Shown here one piece after another: positions 1 through 8,823 of a DNA stretch of 64,000 nucleotides (its first letter is position 1; each line of letters begins with the position of its first letter). The notes under the pieces are model-generated. The model searched no databases and was not told where the DNA came from. It saw only the letters and a list, made by a program, of their open reading frames with translations. Both the position numbers and the translations under genes were made by a program. The DNA is from Arthrobacter sp. ISL-65 (GTDB lineage Bacteria; Actinomycetota; Actinomycetes; Actinomycetales; Micrococcaceae). The DNA lies in contig NZ_JAGGPN010000032.1 in NCBI RefSeq assembly GCF_018613795.1, positions 1-64,000 of the forward strand. Reading direction: 5' to 3'.

Positions 1-169
1 CAATGACCGCCTGAATCCGCCTGTTCCTTTCTGAGACGCACTCGAGTTGGCCAAAATCCAACTCGACGTCCGGGCTGAGGCACGCCTTCGCCCGGCTCCT
101 CAGCGTTTGGCCCGCTTCACGGATGGCCCCCTTGACCGGTGCGTCAAGTCGGGTCTCCGGCTCATCACG

Positions 170-205
170 ACGAGTGGCGGCTCCTCCGGGAGCCGCCATT
201 CTCGT
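170..205. terminator. Stem-loop in the 5' intergenic region
   Basis: The arms TGGCGGCTCC and GGAGCCGCCA are nested inside ACGAG/CTCGT, giving a long GC-rich hairpin with no U tract. It lies about 90 bases upstream of the lipoprotein gene at 292. It may be the terminator of a gene left of the window. Apart from this hairpin I see nothing gene-like in bases 1-291. Confidence 0.5.
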
Positions 206-291
206 GAGGTCCCCCCGCGGCAACCTTTCCTCAAGGAATACGCTGCAGAGTTGATAGCAGCCGGCAGGAGCTCCGGATCGAAAGGGCGGCA

Positions 292-663
292 ATGAATATC
301 AGGCGCACTACTCTGTCGGCAGCGGCACTGCTTGGGGCGCTGGCGATGGCCGGCTGCGCTGCGTCAGCTCCCTCTCCGGCGCCAACAGTTACAGCACCCC
401 CAGCACCCGCAGCACCCGTAGCCCAGAAATTCACGGCAGCGACCAGCGGCAAACTCCTGGCGGCCCGGATCATGGCACGCGCCCAGCCCAAGATCCCCGA
501 CGTCAAGATCGCAGGGGTGGAGTGCAAGAACTTCCCAGATCTTAAGGTAGGCACCCACGCCGATTGCCAGATGAGGGTCAACGGCGCCAAGCGCGGGTAC
601 CTCGTCACGTTCACCGAGCGCGACGGCCACTACGTTGTCAAGGCGCAGAAGCTCACCTGGTAG
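292..663 (+). CDS. DUF4333-type secreted lipoprotein
   Basis: A 123-residue exported lipoprotein of unknown function. The N-terminus has two Arg, a hydrophobic stretch and a lipobox (AMAGC, lipid Cys about residue 22). An Ala/Pro-rich linker follows, about residues 25-45. The C-terminal 80 residues contain two Cys (VECKNFP and HADCQMRV) spaced as in DUF4333 domains, and end in a beta-rich segment. An AAAGG ribosome site lies just upstream of the ATG. The gene stands alone, convergent with a small membrane-protein gene. The family assignment is from pattern recognition; no function is known. Confidence 0.8.
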   Translation: MNIRRTTLSAAALLGALAMAGCAASAPSPAPTVTAPPAPAAPVAQKFTAATSGKLLAARIMARAQPKIPDVKIAGVECKNFPDLKVGTHADCQMRVNGAKRGYLVTFTERDGHYVVKAQKLTW

Positions 664-681
664 CAGGGGCGCAGAGGCAAG

Positions 682-831
682 CTACACGCGGGAGGACCTG
701 CCGCGGACGAAGTGGAAGATCAGGACCACCACGGCTATAACCAAAAGCAGGTGAATTAGCCCGCCGCCAATGTTGCCGAGCAGGCCGAGAAGCCAGAGAA
801 CCGCGATAATTATGGCTATCCAAAGCAACAT
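682..831 (-). CDS. Small membrane protein, lmo0937/DUF5670 type
   Basis: A 49-residue protein made almost entirely of two hydrophobic helices around a Gly-rich turn (GNIGGG), ending in a short basic tail (RGRSSRV). This is the layout of the lmo0937/DUF5670 family of tiny stress-associated membrane proteins. An AGGAGA ribosome site sits seven bases before the ATG. It is convergent with the lipoprotein at 292. An inverted repeat at 904-928 lies in its upstream region. Its function is unknown. Confidence 0.8.
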   Translation of the reverse strand: MLLWIAIIIAVLWLLGLLGNIGGGLIHLLLVIAVVVLIFHFVRGRSSRV

Positions 832-903
832 GAGAGTCTCCTTTGTTTGTTCGCGGATGGAAACGCTAGTTCTGCGTCCCGGCCACTCTGCGTAGATAAG
901 CGG

Positions 904-928
904 CTGGCAGTAATGACCTGACTGCCAG
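904..928. promoter_or_regulatory. Inverted repeat upstream of the small membrane gene
   Basis: CTGGCAG and CTGCCAG form a perfect 7-bp dyad with an 11-bp spacer, about 75 bases upstream of the start at 831. The spacing suits a protein operator better than a terminator. No regulator is identified. Confidence 0.35.
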
Positions 929-1098
929 AGGGTCGCCCGTGGGCGCTGCCGGTAAGGATCATCCTCGTAACCCTCGCTCTCATCGGGCCCGACTCCGCAT
1001 CTACTGTGGTGCTTATCAGCCTATGCCCGGATCAGGTTGCCGGAAATAGCCATACCTCGCCTAATTGTCGGGAGAACTATGGACAATCAGAGACCAGG

Positions 1099-2025
1099 TC
1101 ACGACGTCGACCGCGTGTCGAACGCCGCAGCCGATTCCCGCAGAAGGCGGGCCACTGTGTCCACAGGCAGGCTGGCTGACCGTCGCCGGTCGAACCGTCG
1201 CAGAACGATGCGTCGCGTGCCCAGTCCGGGGACGTCCAGGACGTCCACCCCGTCCTGGACGAGGCCGGTCAACGCCAAGGTGGGCACGATGGCAACGCCC
1301 TCGCCCGCAGCGACCAGCGCGAGAGCGGTCAGTGTGTCCTGGTACTGATGCACGGTCTCCAACTGGGCACCCGTCGACTCACGGAGCCGGCCTAGGACCG
1401 AAGCGTTGGCGGCTGAGGACTCGACGCCGAGCCACGGAAGTGGCAGGCGGCCAAGGTCGATGTTCTCGGTCGAGAGCAGCGCACCCGCGGGAACGACCAG
1501 TTTCCAGGGTTCGTCCAGGAGGGGCTCCTCGATCATTCCGGCGCCCAGTGCACGTTGCCCGGCCGTCGTCGTCGAATCGAGCTCGATCACGACGGCGTCG
1601 AGCGCCCGCTGCCGGAGCAGCCGCATCAACGCCGGGAAGTCGTCCTCAATCATCCGGATCTGTAATTGCGGGTACTGGATGCGCCACTCGGGCAGGCGCG
1701 GGATCACCACCGTGCGGACGAAGCTGGTGAATCCGCCCACTCGCACCACCCCCGCGATGTTTGCCCCGCCTTCCATCCGGGCGCGGGCGACGCTGAGGGC
1801 GCGTTCGATCTCCTCGCCGGCTTCGGCTACGGCCAGGCCAGCGGGGGTCAAAACCGAGCCTTTGGGTGTGCGCACCACCAAGGCGTGCCCCGTCTCGTCC
1901 TCTAACTTGTTGAGCTGCTGGGACACGGCCGAGGGCGAAATCCCCAGTTCGTCAGCCGCGGCGAGCACCCCGCCCGTGCGGGCAACCGCAAGAAGTACTC
2001 GCAGCCGGCGCGGATCGATATCCAT
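1099..2025 (-). CDS. LysR-family transcriptional regulator
   Basis: A 308-residue regulator. Residues 1-60 are a winged helix-turn-helix with the family pattern (AADELGISPSAVSQQLNKLE). About 90-295 form the periplasmic-binding-like effector domain. Length is normal for the family. The gene is divergent from the small membrane-protein gene at 2294 with a 268-bp gap, the usual LysR arrangement, so that gene is a plausible target. The start shows no clear ribosome site, so it may be leaderless or start a few codons in. The effector is unknown. Confidence 0.9.
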   Translation of the reverse strand: MDIDPRRLRVLLAVARTGGVLAAADELGISPSAVSQQLNKLEDETGHALVVRTPKGSVLTPAGLAVAEAGEEIERALSVARARMEGGANIAGVVRVGGFTSFVRTVVIPRLPEWRIQYPQLQIRMIEDDFPALMRLLRQRALDAVVIELDSTTTAGQRALGAGMIEEPLLDEPWKLVVPAGALLSTENIDLGRLPLPWLGVESSAANASVLGRLRESTGAQLETVHQYQDTLTALALVAAGEGVAIVPTLALTGLVQDGVDVLDVPGLGTRRIVLRRFDRRRSASLPVDTVARLLRESAAAFDTRSTS

Positions 2026-2293
2026 GTTAAGTAGTTCTAAACCATGTCTTCAGCAGAATGCAATTGATCTAAAGGCCCTTCTTCCTCATAATTGCTGTTA
2101 AAAGCAAGGGCAAAAGAGACAGGCGGGCCCGTCCAGCGAAGGACGTCCCCGCCCGGGCGGCTGAGCACACGCTGTTCCAGCGGTGCCCGAGTCCAGTCGG
2201 CAATGGCGCCCCCTACGAAAACAAAAACATATGGCCCGTCATCTCCACTCCGCTCAGCGGATGGCCGCCGGGCAACAACCCTGAAAGGACATC

Positions 2294-2632
2294 ATGGAAC
2301 TGCTGTGGGAAATCTCCGGTTGGGCAGGCGCTGTTGCGATTCTCAGTGCGTACCTGGCTGTGTCCATGGGTTGGCTGAAGGCCGGCAAGGGCTTCCAGAC
2401 CGCGAATCTCCTCGGTTCGTGTGCCTTCATTGTCAACGGTGCATTCCACGAAGCATGGCCGTCCGTGGTCACCAACGTCGCCTGGTTCCTCATTTCCGCG
2501 GTAGCACTTCTGCGGATGCGCTCCCAGCAGGAGCCGTCGGTTGCTGTTGAGCCCCAGCCGATGCAATTTCCTGGTGTCCCCGAAACCGGCCAGATGGCCA
2601 TCATTGAAGCGCCGCAAGCACGCTGCGCATAA
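2294..2632 (+). CDS. CBU_0592-like small membrane protein
   Basis: A 112-residue protein with three hydrophobic helices, roughly residues 5-25, 37-55 and 58-78, then a polar tail. The pattern (GWAGAVAILSAYLAVSMGWL, then a helix with FIVNGAFHEAWPSV) resembles the CBU_0592 family of unknown membrane proteins. A GAAAGGA ribosome site lies seven bases upstream of the ATG. It is divergent from the LysR gene, and its stop codon abuts a long palindrome that may act as terminator. Confidence 0.75.
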   Translation: MELLWEISGWAGAVAILSAYLAVSMGWLKAGKGFQTANLLGSCAFIVNGAFHEAWPSVVTNVAWFLISAVALLRMRSQQEPSVAVEPQPMQFPGVPETGQMAIIEAPQARCA

Positions 2633-2667
2633 GCGGACGACGGCGGGACGTTTCGCCGTCGTCCGCT
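2632..2667. repeat. Palindromic repeat, family A, copy 1
   Basis: AGCGGACGACGGCG pairs perfectly over 14 bp with its complement across an 8-base loop. It starts at the last base of the stop codon at 2632. Copies at about 4618, 36030 and 38069 share the GGACGACGGCGG core. It probably terminates transcription; there is no U tract. Confidence 0.8.
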
Positions 2668-2762
2668 CTCACGACAATTCTGCTGTTACCGGAAACCAAG
2701 GCTGGTAGGACTCCCCACAATTCCCCTTATGATTTCGGTACCGCCGTTTTCTAGGGAGTGAC

Positions 2763-3128
2763 GTGCGAGGTACAACGGTCCGGCGGAATTCCGCCACATG
2801 GCAGGTCTGGCTCTGGTTGATCGGAGCCGGATTCGCTGTGCTCCTTGCCGGGATCGTCTTCGGACTGCAGAAGGCCGGCCCGCTTTGTGGCAGCCCGCTT
2901 TTACCGGACAGTCGTGCCGCTGAAGCATTCGACGCGCTCCACCGCGGCGCCAAAGCAGCGGCGGACTGCTACCGCAGCATCGAGGCCGCCGCGGTTCCTA
3001 CCTGGATCCTGATTGCGCTGGGCGTCGTCCTGGTTCTGGCGGGCGTGACCGTCCGGATCGTCGTCATCAGCCGGACCGCCCCCTCGATTCAGAAAGCAGG
3101 CGGGACCGGAGACGCCAGCCCGCGGTAA
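2763..3128 (+). CDS. Two-helix membrane protein, unknown
   Basis: A 121-residue protein starting at GTG. Hydrophobic helices lie at about residues 13-35 and 78-100. The loop between them is about 40 residues, with two Cys (PLCGSPLL and AADCYRS) that could form an extracytoplasmic disulfide. The C-terminus is polar. I do not recognise a family. It is convergent with the MFS gene, with 13 bp between stop codons. Confidence 0.65.
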   Translation: MRGTTVRRNSATWQVWLWLIGAGFAVLLAGIVFGLQKAGPLCGSPLLPDSRAAEAFDALHRGAKAAADCYRSIEAAAVPTWILIALGVVLVLAGVTVRIVVISRTAPSIQKAGGTGDASPR

Positions 3129-3141
3129 GAACGCAGCTTGC

Positions 3142-4569
3142 TTATGCAGAGGGTGCCGCAGTCTCCGGGGCGTCTGCGGCCGCCCGCGCATACGATGCCG
3201 AGACCCGGCGGTAGACCGGCGTCAGAAAAGCCGCCAACGCGGCCGCGATCATGATGATTCCAGCCACCAGGAACACCAGCGCGATGCCGCGGGAGGTGCC
3301 CTCGCCCAGGAGCGGGGCCAGTCGGGCTGTGCCCTCGGCGGACCGCGCATACGGGATGATCCAGAACTGGGCGATCGGGGCAATGAGGAATGCGGTGACC
3401 GGCGCCGCAGCGGACTCGAATGCCATGGCGAATCCGAACACCCGGCCTTGGCGGGGCAGGGGCACCACCTGTTGGATGACAGTCTGCTCGGCAGCTTCCA
3501 CGAACGGTATCAGGACCAGGTACAGCCAGATGCCCGCGACGTACAGCCAGGCCCACTCCCGCAGCGTGAACACCGCACCGAGGAGCCCCATCACAGCCAC
3601 GGCGATGAGCAGGGTGCGCAGCGGGTTGGCGCCGAGCCCGAACTTGCCGATCAATGCGCCGCCCACGATGAACCCGGTGGAGCCGAGAGCAAAGACGGCC
3701 CCCCACATCTCCACGGAGAACATCTCCAGCCCGTACGGATCCATCAGCGCCATGTAGACGCCGCCGATGAAGTTGTTGAACGTGGAAAACAGGATGAGCG
3801 CGAACAATCCGGCAATGGCAAGCACGGCAGCGAGCGAACCACGCAGATCGAATCCGCCCTGCGCATCAGTGGCGGCCGCGCGCACTTCCTCCGGCATGCG
3901 CAGGGTGAGCAGGTGCGCGAACGCCAACGCAGTGAGCACCAGGGCGACGACGATCGTCCACCCCATGCCCAGCAGCCCGACGGACAGCCCGGAGAGCAGG
4001 GAGGTGACGATGAACATCAGTCCCTGCACCATGCCCACCAGCCCGTTGGCGTTGGCCCTCCGGTCCGGCTCGATGAGGATGGTGACCGTGGTGGACAACG
4101 CGATGTTCCGCATGTTTTCCACCACCGCACCAACCAGGATGATCAGCATGAAGATCCAGAACCAGGGCTGGGCCAGATCCAGGATCCGGGCGGCGGGCGT
4201 CAGCAGGAACATAACCCCGGACAGCACGAACATCACCAGGGTGAAGGCGGCAGCGAAGCGCATCACGGCCAGCTTGCGGTAGCGGTCCACGAAGGTGCCG
4301 AAGCTGATGCTGGAAAGGGCAATCAACAGCATGTACGCGCCGCCGACCACCCCGGTGGCGATCACGTTGCGCGTCTCCAGGTACACCCAGAACGTCAGTG
4401 CGAACCAGAGGTAGCTGGTGGTGATGTTGGCAAGCGCGGTGTTCACCAGAATTCCGGCGAAGGTGCGGGACCGCTGTGCCGGACTGCGCAAGGAAGTATC
4501 GACGGCGTCGGGATCGGTCAGAGTCGGAGCCTCGGCGTCCTGGACCGGGGCGGGTTCCTGCTCGGTCAT
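3142..4569 (-). CDS. MFS transporter
   Basis: A 475-residue major facilitator with about twelve hydrophobic helices and a charged loop (DRYRKLAVMR) after helix 2, matching MFS motif A. I chose the ATG giving MTEQEP; the frame extends further upstream but that stretch is Arg/Pro-rich and unlike a transporter. A 45-residue acidic and polar N-terminus precedes helix 1. It resembles the EntS/MFS_3 exporter group more than sugar importers. The substrate cannot be read from sequence. It is monocistronic, with a double palindrome upstream of the start. Confidence 0.9.
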   Translation of the reverse strand: MTEQEPAPVQDAEAPTLTDPDAVDTSLRSPAQRSRTFAGILVNTALANITTSYLWFALTFWVYLETRNVIATGVVGGAYMLLIALSSISFGTFVDRYRKLAVMRFAAAFTLVMFVLSGVMFLLTPAARILDLAQPWFWIFMLIILVGAVVENMRNIALSTTVTILIEPDRRANANGLVGMVQGLMFIVTSLLSGLSVGLLGMGWTIVVALVLTALAFAHLLTLRMPEEVRAAATDAQGGFDLRGSLAAVLAIAGLFALILFSTFNNFIGGVYMALMDPYGLEMFSVEMWGAVFALGSTGFIVGGALIGKFGLGANPLRTLLIAVAVMGLLGAVFTLREWAWLYVAGIWLYLVLIPFVEAAEQTVIQQVVPLPRQGRVFGFAMAFESAAAPVTAFLIAPIAQFWIIPYARSAEGTARLAPLLGEGTSRGIALVFLVAGIIMIAAALAAFLTPVYRRVSASYARAAADAPETAAPSA

Positions 4570-4617
4570 GCGTCCCAGTGTACTGACAGCTGACGGGCAC
4601 CGATACGGCCCGTAAGC

Positions 4618-4670
4618 GGACGACGGCGGGACGTCCCGCCGTCGTCCCAATCTGTCCCGCCGTCGTCGGG
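4618..4670. repeat. Palindromic repeat, family A, copy 2 (plus an extra half)
   Basis: GGACGACGGCGGGA (4618-4631) and its exact reverse complement (4634-4647) flank a CG, making a fully symmetric 30-bp palindrome. A third, degenerate half (TCCCGCCGTCGTCGGG) follows at about 4655-4670. It lies between the 3' end of the GH91 gene and the 5' end of the MFS gene, both minus strand. Confidence 0.85.
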
Positions 4671-4691
4671 AGAACACTCCCGCCGGGCCCC

Positions 4692-6032
4692 CTAGAAACC
4701 GACCGTGGGTGTGGCCCTAAAGGCGTTGACAGCCCTATCTGCGATAACTTGGGCGTCACTTCCGGAATCAAGGATCGTATTCCGAGCTGATTCGGAATCG
4801 ACCATGACGGCCGTAACGGCGAGGCCGTCCGAAGCCTCGGTCGTCAAGAGAGCGTCCACCTGAGCCGAGAAGCAGTCGTCACTTGACTTGGAGTGAACGT
4901 CCATCGCCACCACGTGGTTGTTGGAGACGAAGTTGCCAACCCCCGCGATCAGCCGGATGATGACAGGCGTCGCACCTGTCGGCCGGATGCTCTGTGAGTC
5001 GATGATCTGGGAGAAGTGGTTGCCGATGACAGAGTTGTTGTTGCCGCTGACACAGAGAAGTCCGTTGAGGTCGTTCAGTCCGTTGTCGACTCCCAGGAAG
5101 GGCGTCCAGGGCTCATGGTCACGCAGGAAGTGATTCGTGGCCACGAGGTTTTCCGAACTATTCGCTGCGAGAATCAGCATCCCAGGGTAGAACGAATGCA
5201 AACGGTTGTTGGTGACGCTTGAACGCGTGACGCCGTCGAGATGGACGCTGCTCGCGCCACGGGGGAAGACGTTGTTCGCGGTTATCAGGAGCCCGCCATG
5301 GTTCTTCGCGTAGATCGAGTGACCCTTGAAGCCTGCTCCGACCAAGTTGTCGGTGATCTTTGATGCCTGTCCCCACCCGCGCAGCTCGATGCAGCTTCCG
5401 CATTCAGCGATGAAGTTGTCGTGAACGGAAAGCGCGTCCGCGTTGTAGATAGTGAGGGCGTTCTCAAGGTAGACGAACCCCATGCCGGTTACGCGGAATG
5501 AGTCATTGGCGTTTGCGACATAGATACCGGTCTTGCCGTTGACGTAGGTGTTCTCCGGATGCATCCCCGAGCCATCCGAGTCGAAGTGCAACCCGTCGAT
5601 GCAGAAGTTGGAGAACTCGACCGAGCTGATCCGCGGGCTCCCGCTTCGCTCAACGTAGAAGGCGGCTCCCTTGGATTCCTCCCCGTCTCCGCCGAGGGGA
5701 ATGTCGACGAGAATGCGGCTCCCTCCGGGCCACAGCTCATGCAAGTCGGGCCATTCGTCTTCGGGAACGTTGAACCGAATGCTCGACGACGTAAAGCCGT
5801 GTCCCGAGCCATGGATTTTGAGGAAGCTGACATCGATCACCACCTGCGTACGAAGGTGGTAGTCCCCGGGCGGAATGTAGATCACCGCGCCTGGCTTTCC
5901 TCCATTGTTCGCATCGGTTTCGGTCTGCCGGTCCTTGATGTCAGCGATGATGCTGTTGATTACTTCACCGACGTCCTTGTACGGATTGCCGACGGGCCAC
6001 GTAGTCACGTCGTAGTAGTTGTTGCTTGACAT
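4692..6032 (-). CDS. GH91 enzyme: probable intracellular difructose-anhydride III hydrolase
   Basis: A 446-residue right-handed beta-helix protein of the inulin fructotransferase family (GH91). The N-terminal strands and the catalytic stretch (HDNFIAECGSCIEL) are recognisable. D205 and E216 are 11 residues apart, as is the Asp/Glu pair I recall for the Bacillus inulin fructotransferase. There is no signal peptide: the protein starts at MSSNNYYDV right after a GGGAAG ribosome site. Inulin fructotransferases are secreted. Arthrobacter DFA-III hydrolases are cytosolic and about 445 residues, so hydrolysis of imported DFA-III to inulobiose is the better guess. A DFA-I-acting or synthase role cannot be excluded. 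It is the last gene of the fructan locus. Confidence 0.88.
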   Translation of the reverse strand: MSSNNYYDVTTWPVGNPYKDVGEVINSIIADIKDRQTETDANNGGKPGAVIYIPPGDYHLRTQVVIDVSFLKIHGSGHGFTSSSIRFNVPEDEWPDLHELWPGGSRILVDIPLGGDGEESKGAAFYVERSGSPRISSVEFSNFCIDGLHFDSDGSGMHPENTYVNGKTGIYVANANDSFRVTGMGFVYLENALTIYNADALSVHDNFIAECGSCIELRGWGQASKITDNLVGAGFKGHSIYAKNHGGLLITANNVFPRGASSVHLDGVTRSSVTNNRLHSFYPGMLILAANSSENLVATNHFLRDHEPWTPFLGVDNGLNDLNGLLCVSGNNNSVIGNHFSQIIDSQSIRPTGATPVIIRLIAGVGNFVSNNHVVAMDVHSKSSDDCFSAQVDALLTTEASDGLAVTAVMVDSESARNTILDSGSDAQVIADRAVNAFRATPTVGF

Positions 6033-6059
6033 AGGTTCTTCCCTTTGTGTTGTGGTTTC

Positions 6060-6098
6060 TCAGCCCTTGACGGCGCCGAGAGTCAGGCCAGCCACGAG
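6060..6098 (-). pseudogene. Fossil C-terminus of an ABC sugar permease
   Basis: On the minus strand this stretch reads VAGLTLGAVKG then TGA. The intact permease at 8987 ends VAGMTLGAVKG then TAA. The bases after both stops are also alike (AAACCACAAC versus AAACCACCAACAAC). Only about 13 codons remain between the GH32 stop and the GH91 start. I read it as the scar of a deletion that removed a second malG-like permease, or that joined GH91 to a permease tail. Confidence 0.75.
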
Positions 6099-6110
6099 GC
6101 ACCTGCAGGG

Positions 6111-7694
6111 TTAGGTGAGTGTTGAGACCGCGAGCTTCAGTATTGTTGCTGAGCCTCCCTCAGCCGACAGCCAGTTCTCCGGGTTTTTGGTTTCGGGGAA
6201 GATGAGATCAGTCAGGACGACCTTGCCGCCCTGGACGAATATTTCGACCGAGCAGTGGTCCACGACGATGAGCAATTTGAGCACACCGTTTTCAAGGTCA
6301 ACTGGTGCTGACTCGACCGAGGCGAATTTCCCGTGGAAGCAGGTGTTTCCTGATTGTCTGCGGTCAAGGATGAGTTGGGCGCTGGCTGCGTTGTAGCTAA
6401 GAATGGTGCCCTTGCTCCCGTCACTGCTTCCGAAGAGCCGGAAATCAAAACGTTCGGCGCTTCCGGGCAGTATCTCCGCCTCGATGATTTGGGCGCTACC
6501 GGGTACCGCATCCGGCAGCCGGAGGGCTGAATTTCGCAGCTCAAAGGTGTCTGCGTTCATTTGGTCCTTGGCACTAGGCAGCTCTTCTCCTCCGCAGATG
6601 TCGGCCAGGACCGGTTGCTGGATCAGACGGGCGGAGCCGTTGACTGCTGTGAGGCGCACTTCGCGGGCGAGGGTCATCGAGGACCGCCAGGGGGCGGTGG
6701 GCAGCTCGTTGGCGTAGTCCCAGTTGTTCATCCAGCCGATGATGATGCGCCGGTCATCCGGGGCGTTGCTAAAGGATACGGACGCGTAGCAGTCGCGTCC
6801 CCAGTCCAGCCACAGGCATTGTTGCAAGGCATCGAAGCCCGCCTCGGGGTCGGGGAGGGAAGTCACCCCTGCTGGCGCCGCGAGTGAATCGGCGTCCGGA
6901 ATGAACCGGGCGCCGTCGAACTGCCCGATGAAGTACTGGCCGCCGGAACCTCCTGCCACTGCGCCGGGGTTGATGTTTACGATCAGTACCCATTTGATGT
7001 TGTCTGGGTCTCCGTCCACCGCCAGGGGAAAGAGATCGGGGCACTCCCATTCGCCGGCGTCTGCGTTGGCCGGGCCGAAGTCGCTCAGAAAGTCCCAGGA
7101 TTTGAGGTCTTCCGAACCATAGAAGACCACCTTTTGGTGCTGCGCTTCGACGGCGACCATGACCCAGCAGGGACCTTGGTCCCCTTGATGGCGGAAGACT
7201 TTGGGATCGCGGAAGTTCGCGGAGTTTCTGGTGAGGACAGGGTTTCCTTCGTATTTTCGCCACGTCATTCCTGCGTCTGTGCTGTAGGCCAGAGACTGGG
7301 CCTGCGTGCCGCTGTGTTCGGACGCGGCTTTGTAGGCACTGGTGTAAATGGCTACGAGGGCAGGTGCGTCCGCCGTGCCGAAACCGGACGTGTTGCCGTG
7401 GTCGACTACGACGCTCCCTGAGAAGATGTCCTCCGTCTCGTCGCAGGCAATGGCAACAGGGTGTTCCGTCCAGTGCAGCAAATCACGGGAGGTGGCGTGG
7501 CCCCAGGACATGTTGCCCCAGACGTTGCCGTACGGGTTGTTCTGGAAGAAGAGGTGGTACAGGCCGTCGTAGAAAACCAGGCCATTGGGATCGTTCAGCC
7601 AGGTATCCCTAGCCGTGAAGTGGATGGCAGGCCGGAACCTGGAGGTTCCGGCCTGGGCTGTATCCGGGCGTGCGGCGTCAAGGCAACTGGACAT
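6111..7694 (-). CDS. Intracellular GH32 beta-fructosidase (exo-inulinase/levanase type)
   Basis: A 527-residue glycoside hydrolase that should release fructose from fructan fragments. The three GH32 signatures are present: WLNDPNG with nucleophile D35, FRDPKV with D163, and EWECPDLF with acid/base E217. Residues 20-340 form the five-bladed propeller, and about 370-525 the beta-sandwich. There is no signal peptide, so it acts on imported oligosaccharides such as inulobiose. It lies 38 bp after the lacI stop, in the same direction, and upstream of GH91. Sucrose hydrolysis is an alternative. Confidence 0.93.
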   Translation of the reverse strand: MSSCLDAARPDTAQAGTSRFRPAIHFTARDTWLNDPNGLVFYDGLYHLFFQNNPYGNVWGNMSWGHATSRDLLHWTEHPVAIACDETEDIFSGSVVVDHGNTSGFGTADAPALVAIYTSAYKAASEHSGTQAQSLAYSTDAGMTWRKYEGNPVLTRNSANFRDPKVFRHQGDQGPCWVMVAVEAQHQKVVFYGSEDLKSWDFLSDFGPANADAGEWECPDLFPLAVDGDPDNIKWVLIVNINPGAVAGGSGGQYFIGQFDGARFIPDADSLAAPAGVTSLPDPEAGFDALQQCLWLDWGRDCYASVSFSNAPDDRRIIIGWMNNWDYANELPTAPWRSSMTLAREVRLTAVNGSARLIQQPVLADICGGEELPSAKDQMNADTFELRNSALRLPDAVPGSAQIIEAEILPGSAERFDFRLFGSSDGSKGTILSYNAASAQLILDRRQSGNTCFHGKFASVESAPVDLENGVLKLLIVVDHCSVEIFVQGGKVVLTDLIFPETKNPENWLSAEGGSATILKLAVSTLT

Positions 7695-7732
7695 GTCTGG
7701 CGTTCCTCTTGGAAGTGGAAGGGGCTGGCTGC

Positions 7733-8776
7733 CTATTGCCGGGGAGCCGCGATGGAATCGCGGCGCACCAGGGGGCAGTCCAGGATGGTCGGGTGATGTG
7801 CCATGAGGGCAAGGTCGGTCTTGCCTTCGATGGCATCTATGAGGTTTTCAATGGCCCATGCGCCCATCTCATAGTGGGGCAGGGCGACGGTGGTCAGGGC
7901 GGGGTAGAGATTCTCGGCAATCAGCTGCTGGTTATCGAAGCCGACGAACGAGACATCCTGCGGAATCCTGAGGCCAAGCTCGGCGGCCGCCCGGTATGCG
8001 CCCATGGCCATGCGGTCGTTGTAGCAGAAGACCGCGGTGGGCCGGCTGTCCGTGCCCAGGAGGCGCAGCGCCGCCTCGTAGCCGCCGGGAACCTCCGAGT
8101 GTTCGGACTGGACCAGATCCTCGTGGAAAGGGAGTCCGGCCGCTGCCAGAGTCTCCCGGAAGGCCTGGAGCCGTGAATGGGTCGCCGGCACGTCGTCGGT
8201 GTTGTTGATCATGCCGATCCGCGAGTGTCCGGCATCGATGAGGGTCTGCACGGCGGACCTTGCGCCGCCGATTTCGTCCGGAATGACGCACGAAACGGTG
8301 TGGCTGATGTCCTCGGAGTCCACCAGGACGGACGGCAGGGCGGCTAGGTTTTTGGGGACGGCCAGCTTGCGGTGGTACATGGTCGCGTACAGGATTCCGT
8401 CCACCTGCCGGTCCAGGAGATCGGCCACGTCGCTCTCCCGGGAGTCGTCGGTGCCCGTGCTGGTGGAGTTGATGATCATGAGGTTGTAGCCCCGGGCGCG
8501 CGCGGATTCCTCTGCACCGAGGATGATCCTGCCGGCGTGCGGCGTGGTGGCAATTTCCTCGCTGATGAAGCCGATCATGCCGGAGCGCTGCGTGCGGAGT
8601 GCGCGGGCCACCCGGTTCGGTCCGTAGCCCAGACGCTGGGCGGCCTCGTGGACGCGTTCCCTCGTCTCCACGCCGACACGGGCGTACGCAACATCGTTCA
8701 GGACGTGGGAGACAGTCGTGACGGAAACACCGGCGGCGGCAGCAACGTCCTTGATGCCCACTGACCTGTTATTCAT
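7733..8776 (-). CDS. LacI-family regulator of the fructan locus
   Basis: A 347-residue repressor. The N-terminal helix-turn-helix and hinge are clear (IKDVAAAAGVSVTTVSHVLN, then RVARALRTQRSG). The rest is a periplasmic-binding-like sensor (about 60-335). Length is typical. It lies between the transporter genes and the GH32 gene on the same strand. A LacI-type operator at 12259-12276, upstream of the binding-protein gene, is the likely target. The inducer is presumably a fructan fragment or DFA. Confidence 0.92.
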   Translation of the reverse strand: MNNRSVGIKDVAAAAGVSVTTVSHVLNDVAYARVGVETRERVHEAAQRLGYGPNRVARALRTQRSGMIGFISEEIATTPHAGRIILGAEESARARGYNLMIINSTSTGTDDSRESDVADLLDRQVDGILYATMYHRKLAVPKNLAALPSVLVDSEDISHTVSCVIPDEIGGARSAVQTLIDAGHSRIGMINNTDDVPATHSRLQAFRETLAAAGLPFHEDLVQSEHSEVPGGYEAALRLLGTDSRPTAVFCYNDRMAMGAYRAAAELGLRIPQDVSFVGFDNQQLIAENLYPALTTVALPHYEMGAWAIENLIDAIEGKTDLALMAHHPTILDCPLVRRDSIAAPRQ

Positions 8777-8823
8777 GTGTCTCCCACGTCCTTATGGTTG
8801 GTGAAGCTCTTGAGGGGCCGGGT

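Noticed and set aside
47-295. 82-codon frame before the first lipoprotein
   Set aside because: No ribosome site, Arg/Ser-rich translation; it spans a strong hairpin and overlaps the true gene start.
2205-2292. Possible SAM-like riboswitch (GGCCGCCGGGCAAC near 2265) before the small membrane gene
   Set aside because: Only a short similarity to a S-adenosylmethionine aptamer core. The flanking helices cannot be drawn, and the gene is unrelated to methionine.
4692-6032. Calling the GH91 gene a secreted inulin fructotransferase
   Set aside because: The protein begins directly in the mature fold without a signal peptide, and its operon partners are importers and an intracellular GH32.
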